NCBI GenBank assembly: GCA_030833305.1
Contig: JAURHL010000057.1
Location: 1-10,619 of the forward strand
Direction of reading: 5' to 3'
From: Acidimicrobiales bacterium
Lineage (GTDB): Bacteria; Actinomycetota; Acidimicrobiia; Acidimicrobiales; Ilumatobacteraceae
DNA: 10,619 nucleotides
Below the pieces are notes generated by a model, which did no database searches, was not told the DNA's origin, and saw nothing but the letters and a program-made list of their open reading frames with translations. Numbering within the stretch: position 1 is the first letter of the stretch; every line of letters starts with the position of its first letter. The translations under genes were made by a program, and so were the position numbers. This document shows, in pieces, positions 1 to 5,739 of this stretch.

Positions 1-451
1 CCCCGTCGCCGTTCTGGGTGTTCTGCAGCAGGGCAGCGAACCGATCGAGCGCATTGGCCATGCGCGCGTCCGGGGTCGCGCCGCCCTCGAACTCCTCCCA
101 GAGGCCGCGCAGTGCGACGGCTTGATCGCCGGGCAGCAAGGCGAAGATGCGCGCCGCCGCCGCGCATTCCCGGTCGGCCTTGTCGAGGTGTCCAGCGGTG
201 TCGTAGGCGAACGTGTCGCCGGCGTCGATCTCGACGATGTCGTGCACCAGACACAACGACAGCACGTGAAAGAGGTCGACGTCATCGTTGGCGTGCTCGG
301 CCAGCACGAGAGCGAACATCGCCAGATGCCACGAGTGCTCGGCGGTGTTCTCGCGACGTGTGCCGTCGGTGATCAACGTCTGCCGGTTGACCGACTTCAG
401 ACGATCGATCTCCATCAAGAAGTCGAGTTGCTGCTGCAGGCGGTCGCTCAT
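1..451 (-). CDS. HD-domain phosphohydrolase, YfbR/HDDC2-like (3' end outside window)
   Basis: Reading the minus strand from the ATG at 451 gives 150 uninterrupted codons to the window edge, so the C-terminus is missing. The metal-binding HD pattern is complete: His39 in an ENTAEHSW motif, His70-Asp71 in LVHDIVEID, Glu74 and Asp136 in ALDRF. That spacing and the surrounding words match the YfbR/HDDC2 group (PF12917/PF13023 type). Characterised members remove the phosphate from deoxyribonucleoside 5'-monophosphates in the cytoplasm, using a divalent metal. The exact substrate here is inferred. The start is the first ATG, 13 bp after the stop of the upstream small membrane protein, with only a weak GGTG upstream. 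The two genes are probably co-transcribed. A broader HD-superfamily hydrolase role is the main alternative. Confidence 0.88.
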   Translation of the reverse strand, partial: MSDRLQQQLDFLMEIDRLKSVNRQTLITDGTRRENTAEHSWHLAMFALVLAEHANDDVDLFHVLSLCLVHDIVEIDAGDTFAYDTAGHLDKADRECAAAARIFALLPGDQAVALRGLWEEFEGGATPDARMANALDRFAALLQNTQNGDG

Positions 452-464
452 CTCGACACCGTGC

Positions 465-671
465 TCACGACGACACCAGCGAGGCCAGGGCCCAGATGGC
501 GGCGATCAGACCCACACCGGCCATGAACGCGCTGCGGCTGACCGGAGCGCGGGGCAGGTCGCCCTCCTTGGCGCGTGGCGGTGGCTTGATGATGGCCAAC
601 GTGTTGCCGGCGAAGAGCGCGCCACCGAGGGCGAGCACCAACCACTTCAACAAATCGTCGCCGAGAAACAT
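465..671 (-). CDS. Small two-helix membrane protein, function unknown
   Basis: This 68-residue protein has two hydrophobic segments, about residues 7-27 and 47-66, joined by a proline-rich, positively charged loop (Lys29, Arg33, Lys35, Arg41, Arg46). By the positive-inside rule the loop would face the cytoplasm and both termini would lie outside. It has no Cys and no catalytic motif, and I do not recognise a named family. The gene starts 44 bp from the divergent VOC gene and ends 13 bp before the HD-hydrolase gene, which suggests a two-gene transcript. The gene call rests on its hydrophobic pattern, its tight spacing and a candidate promoter. Several overlapping frames are open here, but none of them gives a sensible protein. 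Confidence 0.68.
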   Translation of the reverse strand: MFLGDDLLKWLVLALGGALFAGNTLAIIKPPPRAKEGDLPRAPVSRSAFMAGVGLIAAIWALASLVSS

Positions 672-677
672 GTTCCC

Positions 678-708
678 ATTGTGCCAGCCGAGGTCGACTT
701 GGTAAGAC
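678..708. promoter_or_regulatory. Overlapping divergent promoters between small membrane protein and VOC gene
   Basis: The 44 bp between the two divergent genes must hold both promoters. On the plus strand, TAAGAC (703-708) sits 7 nt before the VOC ATG at 716, with TTGTGC (679-684) 18 bp upstream as a possible -35. On the minus strand, CACAAT (683-678) lies 6 nt before the ATG at 671. The minus -10 overlaps the plus -35, so the two promoters could compete. Both would give leaderless or nearly leaderless transcripts, a start mode known to be common in actinobacteria. Neither hexamer is a perfect match. Confidence 0.35.
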
Positions 709-715
709 TGCGGGC

Positions 716-1270
716 ATGGGTTTCCATCACGTGGCCATCGCCATCCACGACACCAAGGCCAATTACGACTTCTACACGAACGTCATGGGATTCGAATTGG
801 TCAAAACGGTCACCGCGCCAACGCCCGAAGGTGGATTCTCCAAGCACTTCTTCTACTCCACCGGGACCAGCCCGTCGGGCGAGCAGGGCATGATCGCTTT
901 CTGGGAGATCCACGTCGACAGCCTCGCGGGGTACGAGACCAATCTGAACAAGGGAGCCGGGCTTCCGTGGTGGGCCAACCACCTGGCGTTCGATGCCCCC
1001 ACCATGGCCGACCTCGAACGTCATCGTGAGCGGTGGCGCAGTCACGGTCATGCCGTGCTCGAAGTGGACCATGAATTCTGTCGTTCGATCTACATCCGTG
1101 ATCCCGAAGGCAACACGGTCGAGTTCTGCCACAACACCCGTGACTTCACCGCCGAGGAAAAGGCCCACGCCATGGAACTGTTGATGGACCCCAACCCTCC
1201 GATGGAGAAGCAGTTCGGCGCATGGCTCTGGCAACCCGAGGGTGACCCGATCGTGATTCCCGCTGGCTGA
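716..1270 (+). CDS. VOC-superfamily (glyoxalase/dioxygenase-fold) metalloprotein
   Basis: The 184-residue protein has the two beta-alpha-beta-beta-beta repeats of the vicinal oxygen chelate fold. The first begins FHHVAIAI (residues 3-10) and the second begins around WANHLAF (86-92). The usual metal tetrad is readable as His5, Glu64 (AFWEIHV), His89 and Glu136 (DPEGNTVEF). Members include glyoxalase I, extradiol dioxygenases, epimerases and antibiotic-resistance proteins. Nothing in this sequence or its neighbours fixes the substrate. A C-terminal segment after residue 145, rich in Met, Pro and Trp, extends past the standard fold. The start is the ATG at 716: the VOC motif begins right there, and a -10-like box lies 7 nt upstream. 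It converges on dnaB, 12 bp away, and has no operon partner. Confidence 0.87.
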   Translation: MGFHHVAIAIHDTKANYDFYTNVMGFELVKTVTAPTPEGGFSKHFFYSTGTSPSGEQGMIAFWEIHVDSLAGYETNLNKGAGLPWWANHLAFDAPTMADLERHRERWRSHGHAVLEVDHEFCRSIYIRDPEGNTVEFCHNTRDFTAEEKAHAMELLMDPNPPMEKQFGAWLWQPEGDPIVIPAG

Positions 1271-1282
1271 CGAGATGAATCC

Positions 1283-2647
1283 TCAGCGCACCTCGTAGTC
1301 GACGTCGTCGCGACGGCTGGCGTTCTCGAAGCGTGTGATCTCGCCCATGAACACCAGCTTGATGGTCCCGGTGGGGCCGGCACGGTGCTTCTGGATGATG
1401 ACCTCGGCCAACCCCTTGTCGGCGTTGTCAGCGGTATCGCCCTTCTCGCTGCGGAACATCTCGGGACGGTGCAGGAACATCACGATGTCGGCGTCCTGTT
1501 CGAGCGAGCCACTCTCGCGAAGATCGCTGAGCTGCGGACGCTTGTCTTGGCGCGTTTCGAGTTGTCGACTGAGCTGGCTGAGAGCCATCACCGGCACCTC
1601 CAGTTCGCGGGCCAGGATCTTCAGGTTTCGGCTGATCTCACTGACTTCCAACTGGCGACTCTCGGTGTTGCTTCCACTCATCAACTGCAGATAGTCGATG
1701 ACGATCAGGCCGATACCGCCGTACTTCGCCTTCAAACGTCGGGCTTTGGCCCGGATCTCCATGACGGTGACGCGCGGGTTGTCATCGAGGAAGATCAGGT
1801 GCTGATCGAGGCGGCCGATCGCGTTGTTGATGTGCGACCACTCGGCCACGGTCAAATTGCCGGTGCGTAGCTTGCTGGAATCCACGCGGGCCTCGCTGGC
1901 CAGGATTCGCATGGTGAGTTCGCTGTGGCTCATCTCCAACGAGAACACGAGCACCGGCATACCGGACTTCTGGGCCACGTTGGTCGCGATGTTCAACGCG
2001 AACGCGGTCTTGCCCATGGCCGGACGGGCGCCGACGATCACCAGTGACGACTTCTGCAGACCGAGGATCTTGGCGTCGAGGTCGGCGAAACCGGTGGGCA
2101 CCCCGGTGAGTTGCACCTTGCTGTCGAAGCGCTTCTCCAACTCATCCGATGCGGCCTCCAGAAGTTCGCGCAACGGGCGCGTGGAGTCGACGACGCGTTG
2201 CTCGGCTACGGCGAACACCCGCGACTCGGCATCGTCGAGGGCCTTGGCCACATCGTCGGGCTCGGTGTACGCGATCTCGGCGATTTCGCTGGCCACACCG
2301 ATGAGGCGACGCAACGACGCGGTGTCGAGCACGATTTTGGCGTAGCGACCCACATTGCCGATGACGGGCGTGGAGTTCTGGAGCTTCAACAAGAAGTCCA
2401 AACCACCGATCTCGTCGAGCAGACCCACGCGACGAAGTTCGTCGGCCACGGTCACCGGATCCACGGGTTCGCCCACGGTCAACAACGAACGCATGGCGTC
2501 GAACACGTGTTGGTGCGCTGCCTTGTAGAAGTGTTCGACGCTGATGCCCGATTCCGAGGCGGTGTTCACCGCTTCGCGCGAGAGCAACATGGCGCCGAGC
2601 AACGACTCCTCGGCGTTCAGGTTGTGCGGTGGGACACGGGTGGCCAT
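1283..2647 (-). CDS. dnaB: Replicative DNA helicase DnaB
   Basis: This is the hexameric ATP-driven helicase that unwinds DNA ahead of the replication fork. At 454 residues it has the usual length. The N-terminal primase-interacting domain spans about residues 8-110 and a linker follows to about 180. The RecA-type core then shows Walker A GARPAMGKTA (206-215, Lys213), the catalytic Glu238 in FSLEMS, Walker B VIDYLQLM (316-323, Asp318), SQLSRQLE (357-364) and KHRAGPTG (420-427). The helicase core is continuous: there is no intein, although inteins often interrupt dnaB in actinobacteria. The ATG at 2647 starts the conserved PPHNLNAEESLLGAML region, with an AGGATGGTGAG stretch upstream. It lies 92 bp after rplI, a gap holding DnaA boxes, so it may be transcribed both with the ribosomal genes and separately. 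Confidence 0.97.
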   Translation of the reverse strand: MATRVPPHNLNAEESLLGAMLLSREAVNTASESGISVEHFYKAAHQHVFDAMRSLLTVGEPVDPVTVADELRRVGLLDEIGGLDFLLKLQNSTPVIGNVGRYAKIVLDTASLRRLIGVASEIAEIAYTEPDDVAKALDDAESRVFAVAEQRVVDSTRPLRELLEAASDELEKRFDSKVQLTGVPTGFADLDAKILGLQKSSLVIVGARPAMGKTAFALNIATNVAQKSGMPVLVFSLEMSHSELTMRILASEARVDSSKLRTGNLTVAEWSHINNAIGRLDQHLIFLDDNPRVTVMEIRAKARRLKAKYGGIGLIVIDYLQLMSGSNTESRQLEVSEISRNLKILARELEVPVMALSQLSRQLETRQDKRPQLSDLRESGSLEQDADIVMFLHRPEMFRSEKGDTADNADKGLAEVIIQKHRAGPTGTIKLVFMGEITRFENASRRDDVDYEVR

Positions 2648-2673
2648 GACTCACCATCCTGCCTGTCGCGAGT

Positions 2674-2717
2674 TGTGCATCACTAGAGGGAAAACCCTGT
2701 GGATGGACTGTGGATAA
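2674..2717 (-). promoter_or_regulatory. DnaA-box cluster upstream of dnaB
   Basis: On the minus strand, 2717-2709 reads TTATCCACA, the perfect consensus DnaA box. A second element in the same orientation, CCATCCACA (2706-2698), is offset by 11 bp, about one helical turn. A third, TGATGCACA (2682-2674), differs from the looser TTWTNCACA consensus at one position. All three lie in the 92 bp between the rplI stop and the dnaB ATG. DnaA bound here could control dnaB transcription or titrate DnaA near the origin. There is no AT-rich unwinding stretch next to the boxes, so an origin is unlikely. The perfect box is certain as sequence; its function is inferred. Confidence 0.6.
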
Positions 2718-2739
2718 CTCAGCGGCCGGCCGAGCCGGG

Positions 2740-3186
2740 TCACTTGGCGGTGACGTTGATGTTGATGCCGAACTGCACGTCGTGGTGCAAGCGGGCCGTC
2801 ACGCTGTACTCGCCCAAGGACTTGATGTGATCCGGGACGCTCAACTTCTTGCGATCGAGATCGATGCCGGTCTGGGAAAGCACCGCGCTGGCGACATCGG
2901 CGGCCGTCACCGAACCGTACAAACGGCCCTCGGCGCCGGACTTCACCTTGATCTCGATGACCTTGGCCACCAGCGTGGAGGCGATGGTCTGGGCGGCATC
3001 GCGATCGGCGGCATCACGCAGATCGCGACGACGACGCATGGACGCGGCCTGGGACACCGCTCCTTCGGAGGCGGTGATAGCCAATCCGCGGGGCAACAAG
3101 AAGTTGCGCCCGTGACCGTCGGCAACCTCGACGATGTCGCCGCGCTTGCCCAGGCCGTTGATGTCGGAACGAAGAATCACCTTCAT
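2740..3186 (-). CDS. rplI: 50S ribosomal protein L9
   Basis: L9 binds 23S rRNA at the base of the L1 stalk of the large subunit. The 148-residue length is standard. The N-terminal rRNA-binding domain carries the family signature, GLGKRGDIVEV at 11-21 followed by GHGRNFLLPRGLA at 24-36. A charged connecting helix runs from about 47 to 75, and the C-terminal domain includes GRLYGSVT (87-94). The ATG at 3186 is two bases after the rpsR stop. Its GAGGAGG Shine-Dalgarno lies inside the last codons of rpsR, so the two genes are probably translationally coupled. Confidence 0.97.
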   Translation of the reverse strand: MKVILRSDINGLGKRGDIVEVADGHGRNFLLPRGLAITASEGAVSQAASMRRRRDLRDAADRDAAQTIASTLVAKVIEIKVKSGAEGRLYGSVTAADVASAVLSQTGIDLDRKKLSVPDHIKSLGEYSVTARLHHDVQFGININVTAK

Positions 3187-3188
3187 GA

Positions 3189-3611
3189 TCAGGCCTCCTC
3201 GCCCTCGTTGTCGATGGCGGTGTCGACCTCGACGCCGGTGTCGACGTCATCGATGTCGTTGATCTCGGTCTCGGTGACCTGATCGACCATCTCCTCGGTG
3301 CGGGGACCGCGCGGGCCACGCGGGCCACCACGGCCCACCGACGCCACGCGCTTGGTGTAGGGCAACAACGCCATTTCACGAGCGTTCTTGATGGCGGTGG
3401 CCAGTTCACGCTGCTGCTGAACCGTGTTGCCGTTCAGGCGCTGACCGCGGATCTTGCTGCGATCGGACATGAAGCGCTGCAACAGGTTGATGTCCTTGTA
3501 GTCGATGTACTCGATCTTCTCGGCCGAGAGGACGTTGGCCTTCTTCTTGAACTTGCGACCGTTGTCCTTGGGGGCGCGGCCCCGGACGGGCTTCTTGGAG
3601 TCTTTGCTCAT
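3189..3611 (-). CDS. rpsR: 30S ribosomal protein S18 with acidic C-terminal extension
   Basis: S18 pairs with S6 on the platform of the small subunit. The conserved core runs from about residue 32 (KIEYIDYKDINLLQRF) through SKIRGQRLNGNTVQQQRELA (52-71) and AIKNAREMALLPYTKR (73-88). Typical S18 proteins stop about here, at 75-90 residues. This one continues to 140 with a GPRGPRGPR stretch (96-104) and then a tail (105-140) holding 15 Asp/Glu and no Lys or Arg. The protein contains no cysteine, so it belongs to the zinc-independent form of S18. The frame runs without interruption to its stop 2 bp before rplI, so a frameshift does not explain the tail. AAGGA lies 8 nt before the ATG at 3611. Confidence 0.95.
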   Translation of the reverse strand: MSKDSKKPVRGRAPKDNGRKFKKKANVLSAEKIEYIDYKDINLLQRFMSDRSKIRGQRLNGNTVQQQRELATAIKNAREMALLPYTKRVASVGRGGPRGPRGPRTEEMVDQVTETEINDIDDVDTGVEVDTAIDNEGEEA

Positions 3612-3659
3612 TGCGGTGTTCCTTGTGTGTGAGATTCAGGGTGGAGGGACAGAGTCGGA

Positions 3660-4115
3660 TCAGAAGGGCTCTTCGTCGCCGAAGTACCCGTCGTCGGCCG
3701 GGGCGGACGCGCCGCCACGGTTGCTGGGTCGGGGGGCCGAGCCGCCGTCGCCACTTCCGCGACCGGGCGTGCGCTCGATCGTGGCGGTGGCCCAACGCAA
3801 GGTCGGTCCGATTTCGTCGGCGATGATGTCGACGGCGGTGCGCTTGGCGCCCTCGCGGTCGGTGTACTCGCGGATGTCGAGACGTCCGGTGGCCAGAATG
3901 CGGGTGCCCTTGGTGAGTGACGCCGCGACGTTTTCGGCCAACTGGTCCCACGCCACGACGTTCATGTAGGACGTCTGCTCCTGCCATTCGCCGTTGACCT
4001 GGTAGCGGCGGTTGACGGCGATGCCGACGTTCACGGTCGCCTTGCCCGACTGGGTGTAGCGAAGTTCGGGATCGCGGGTGACGTTACCCACGACGGTGAT
4101 GCTGTTCGAAGCCAT
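3660..4115 (-). CDS. ssb: Single-stranded DNA-binding protein
   Basis: SSB coats single-stranded DNA at forks and recruits replication and repair enzymes. The 151-residue protein has the OB-fold at residues 1-108, including SITVVGNVTRDPELRYTQSG (5-24), VNVGIAVNRRY (28-38), Trp56 in VVAWDQLAEN and GTRILATGRLDIREY (70-84). A disordered Gly/Ser/Pro linker follows from about 116 to 140, and the protein ends in DEEPF, the acidic partner-binding tip of bacterial SSBs. A clear AGGAG lies 6 nt before the ATG at 4115. It sits between rpsF and rpsR, the usual order, so its expression is tied to the S6:S18-controlled transcript. Confidence 0.97.
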   Translation of the reverse strand: MASNSITVVGNVTRDPELRYTQSGKATVNVGIAVNRRYQVNGEWQEQTSYMNVVAWDQLAENVAASLTKGTRILATGRLDIREYTDREGAKRTAVDIIADEIGPTLRWATATIERTPGRGSGDGGSAPRPSNRGGASAPADDGYFGDEEPF

Positions 4116-4169
4116 GTCTTCTCCTGGTGGTTGCTGTTACTGGTGGTTGATGGGGTCGAAAGACGAGGC

Positions 4170-4493
4170 TCAGGCCGCCACGAGGCCGCGGCGAGCGGCT
4201 TCGGCGTCGGGGAGTCGGAGCAACTTGTGGCGAAGGACGTCGTCGGCGATTCGCATGGAACGCTCGAGTTCGTCGAGAGCACCACCGGGGGCGGTGAGAT
4301 TGAAGACGATGTAATAGCCGTCTTCCTTCTTGTTGATCGGGTAGGCCAGACGGCGCTTGCCCCACCAGTCGGCCTTGCCATGGACGGACCCGCCGGCGGC
4401 GGCCACTCCCTTGGTGACGGTGGCGATCCACTGCTGGGCGACGGGCTCTTCGAGCGAACCGTCGAGGATGATCATCAATTCATAGGCACGCAT
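4170..4493 (-). CDS. rpsF: 30S ribosomal protein S6
   Basis: S6 forms a heterodimer with S18 in the small-subunit platform. The 107-residue protein begins MRAYELMIILDGSL and carries the family core WWGKRRLAYPINKKEDGYYI (43-62). It ends RLPDAEAARRGLVAA. The frame stays open upstream of 4493, but the family N-terminus begins exactly at this ATG, and AAGGGAG (4511-4505) lies 11 nt ahead, so the longer reading is rejected. It is the first gene of the rpsF-ssb-rpsR-rplI operon and follows a structured leader. Confidence 0.96.
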   Translation of the reverse strand: MRAYELMIILDGSLEEPVAQQWIATVTKGVAAAGGSVHGKADWWGKRRLAYPINKKEDGYYIVFNLTAPGGALDELERSMRIADDVLRHKLLRLPDAEAARRGLVAA

Positions 4494-4507
4494 GAGGCGT
4501 GTGACTC

Positions 4508-4538
4508 CCTTCGGACGCGGACCCGGTGGGGTCCGAGG
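4508..4538 (-). promoter_or_regulatory. Candidate S6:S18-binding leader motif of the rpsF operon
   Basis: The leader RNA can form an outer stem, TCGGAC (4536-4531) with GTCCGA (4516-4511), extended by two further G-C pairs past a single bulged A. It encloses a small hairpin, CCC-ACC-GGG (4530-4522), and a 3' bulge TCCGC (4521-4517) presenting CCG. A CCG in a bulge flanked by a stem and a hairpin is the published description of the S6:S18 complex-binding motif found in many bacteria. The 3' arm includes AAGG of the rpsF Shine-Dalgarno (4511-4505), so protein binding could block translation. A competing 6-bp hairpin (GGACCC 4534-4529 with GGGTCC 4524-4519) is also possible. No folding calculation was run. 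Confidence 0.6.
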
Positions 4539-4569
4539 CCCCCTGAGGGGCAGAGATATGGACGACGCG

Positions 4570-4575
4570 AGTGTA
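4570..4575 (-). promoter_or_regulatory. Candidate -10 element of the rpsF operon promoter
   Basis: On the minus strand TACACT (4575-4570) fits the actinobacterial TANNNT -10 pattern. Transcription would start near 4563, giving a leader of about 70 nt that contains the candidate S6:S18 motif, plus a small CCCC-TCA-GGGG hairpin at 4550-4540. No convincing -35 is visible at 16-18 bp. The 144 bp between rpsF and the upstream membrane-protein gene is the only place for an operon promoter of this size. Confidence 0.5.
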
Positions 4576-4610
4576 TCGGGGACGAGCAAAGAACCTCACG
4601 GGGCCACCAT

Positions 4611-4626
4611 GACACGGGGGTGTGTC
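4611..4626 (-). terminator. Weak stem-loop after the membrane-protein gene
   Basis: GACAC (4626-4622) and GTGTC (4615-4611) form a 5-bp inverted repeat with a 6-nt loop, starting 11 bp after the stop of the membrane-protein gene on the minus strand. No U-rich run follows, so it is at best a weak or non-canonical terminator separating that gene from the rpsF promoter. Confidence 0.25.
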
Positions 4627-4637
4627 GAAGATGTCGG

Positions 4638-5264
4638 TCAGGGGCGAGTCAAGCGCACGAAAGAGGCCGCCAGCAGGCCCGCACCCCACGACACCGCACC
4701 TTCGCGCGTGGACACCGAACCCCCGACACGCAGGACTCCGGCCACCGGGAGGTCCCGAGGACCCTGGAACACCAGGGCCGGTCCCCCACCCTGTAGGCCC
4801 CACCACACCGAGATGATGCCGATGATGGCCGCGGCCACGCAGATGGGAACCGCCAGGGTTTCGCGCGGCATCCGCGACGCCAGCACCAAAGAGAACACCG
4901 CGCTCAGAAGCAACATGACGCCGACCGCCGACAGGGCGAGGAACAGGTGTTGCAGAACACCCGACACCCCGAGTCCACCAAAGTCTCCGCAGTCGACCAT
5001 CGCGCGCATCGGCATCGTCGGGTCGTCGTAGGGGGTGACCTGCAACAACTGACACGGGGTTCCGTCGGTCATCTGAGGCAGACCGTCGATGAACTTCACG
5101 GTGAACGAGTCCGACATCGCGCCGAGGACCAGCAGGGCCACGCACCCGAGCAACACCATCACCAAACCGGTGATCGCGTCTCGTTGCAAACGGCGACTGG
5201 CTTCGTGCGGCAACCAGTTGTTGCGTCGGATCGATCCGCGCTTGTTCCCTCCGAACTTCGTCAT
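4638..5264 (-). CDS. Multi-pass membrane protein, function unknown
   Basis: The 208-residue protein has a basic N-terminus (Lys/Arg rich to residue 28) and hydrophobic segments at about 31-50, 105-129 and 137-157. A shorter, weaker one lies near 190-204. The loop 51-104 should lie outside the membrane if the basic N-terminus is inside. It holds two cysteines (Cys71, Cys92) that could form a disulfide. I recognise no family. The ATG at 5264 is chosen because the upstream part of the same open frame lies within the DUF5318 gene and lacks protein character; it leaves a 17-bp gap to that gene. Only a weak GGGG is seen upstream. It appears to be the last gene of the deacetylase-cca-DUF5318 group. 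Confidence 0.75.
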   Translation of the reverse strand: MTKFGGNKRGSIRRNNWLPHEASRRLQRDAITGLVMVLLGCVALLVLGAMSDSFTVKFIDGLPQMTDGTPCQLLQVTPYDDPTMPMRAMVDCGDFGGLGVSGVLQHLFLALSAVGVMLLLSAVFSLVLASRMPRETLAVPICVAAAIIGIISVWWGLQGGGPALVFQGPRDLPVAGVLRVGGSVSTREGAVSWGAGLLAASFVRLTRP

Positions 5265-5281
5265 CGTCGACCCCGCATCTG

Positions 5282-5713
5282 CTATCCGACCCGACGATTC
5301 GCTCGTTGGCCACCGATCGGCAGGACGCGAACCAAATGGTGCCAACGACACGAACAGCATGCCTCCACGACGTACGCCGTGTATTCCTCGGTGCGCCGGT
5401 GGAATTGCGCCAGCTCGTTGTTGTCGGCCACCACTTTCCCGTGCGCGGCCAACCGGGGGCCGAACACGTAGGTGACGAGCACCAGATTCGCTTCCACGCA
5501 GATCGGACAACGCGTTTCGGTCTGCTTGCCGACACCACGAGCGGCGCGCATCAGTTCGGGGTGCGCGTCGCACACCTCTTCGCGTCCGAGCCGACCACGG
5601 TGATACTCGTTGATCAGGTGTCGCCGTGCCATGCGGTGGTCGACGAGACCCGCCCGAAACGAAGCGACGCCGCGGAACGATCCGCTGTCGAACGTGTCGC
5701 GCGTCCTGGCCAT
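5282..5713 (-). CDS. DUF5318 family protein (zinc-ribbon-like)
   Basis: The 143-residue protein matches the actinobacterial DUF5318 family as I remember it: a helical N-terminal part (VDHRMARRHLINEYHRGR, 24-41), EEVCDAHPELMRAA (45-58), then CPIC (69-72), VTYVFGP (80-86) and EACCSCRWHHLV (118-129). Cys69/Cys72 and Cys119/Cys122 form two CxxC pairs, consistent with one bound zinc. No biochemical role is established. The M. tuberculosis homologue (Rv0049, from memory) lies upstream of ponA1 and the rpsF operon, so its position here is conserved although a penicillin-binding protein gene is absent. The ATG at 5713 follows the cca stop by 26 bp, with no strong Shine-Dalgarno. Met28 is an alternative start. 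Confidence 0.8.
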   Translation of the reverse strand: MARTRDTFDSGSFRGVASFRAGLVDHRMARRHLINEYHRGRLGREEVCDAHPELMRAARGVGKQTETRCPICVEANLVLVTYVFGPRLAAHGKVVADNNELAQFHRRTEEYTAYVVEACCSCRWHHLVRVLPIGGQRANRRVG

Positions 5714-5739
5714 TGGAACGAGAGACTACTCGTCGCCGA

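Noticed and set aside
647..1234. 195-codon minus-strand frame opposite the VOC gene
   Set aside because: The plus strand has the complete VOC metal tetrad; the antisense translation has no motif and would overlap the small membrane gene and its promoter.
1283..2647. Intein in dnaB
   Set aside because: Walker A, Walker B and the C-terminal motifs are continuous at normal spacing in a 454-residue protein.
2722..2739. G/C-rich inverted repeat (CGGCCGGCCG) just after the rplI stop as a terminator
   Set aside because: It is a short self-complementary run with no U-tract. It could slow polymerase, but there is no good case for a terminator between rplI and dnaB.
2648..2739. The rplI-dnaB gap as a replication origin
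   Set aside because: Only one perfect DnaA box and two weak ones are present, there is no AT-rich unwinding region, and dnaA/dnaN are not adjacent.
4494..4589. Longer S6 start giving 32 additional residues
   Set aside because: The extension is Pro/Arg-rich, unlike any S6, and would translate the structured leader; the family N-terminus begins at 4493 behind an AAGGGAG site.
4480..5538. 352-codon minus-strand frame spanning rpsF start, leader and membrane gene
   Set aside because: It overlaps two better-supported genes in another frame and runs through the rpsF promoter and leader; its Arg/Gly/Pro-rich translation is not protein-like.
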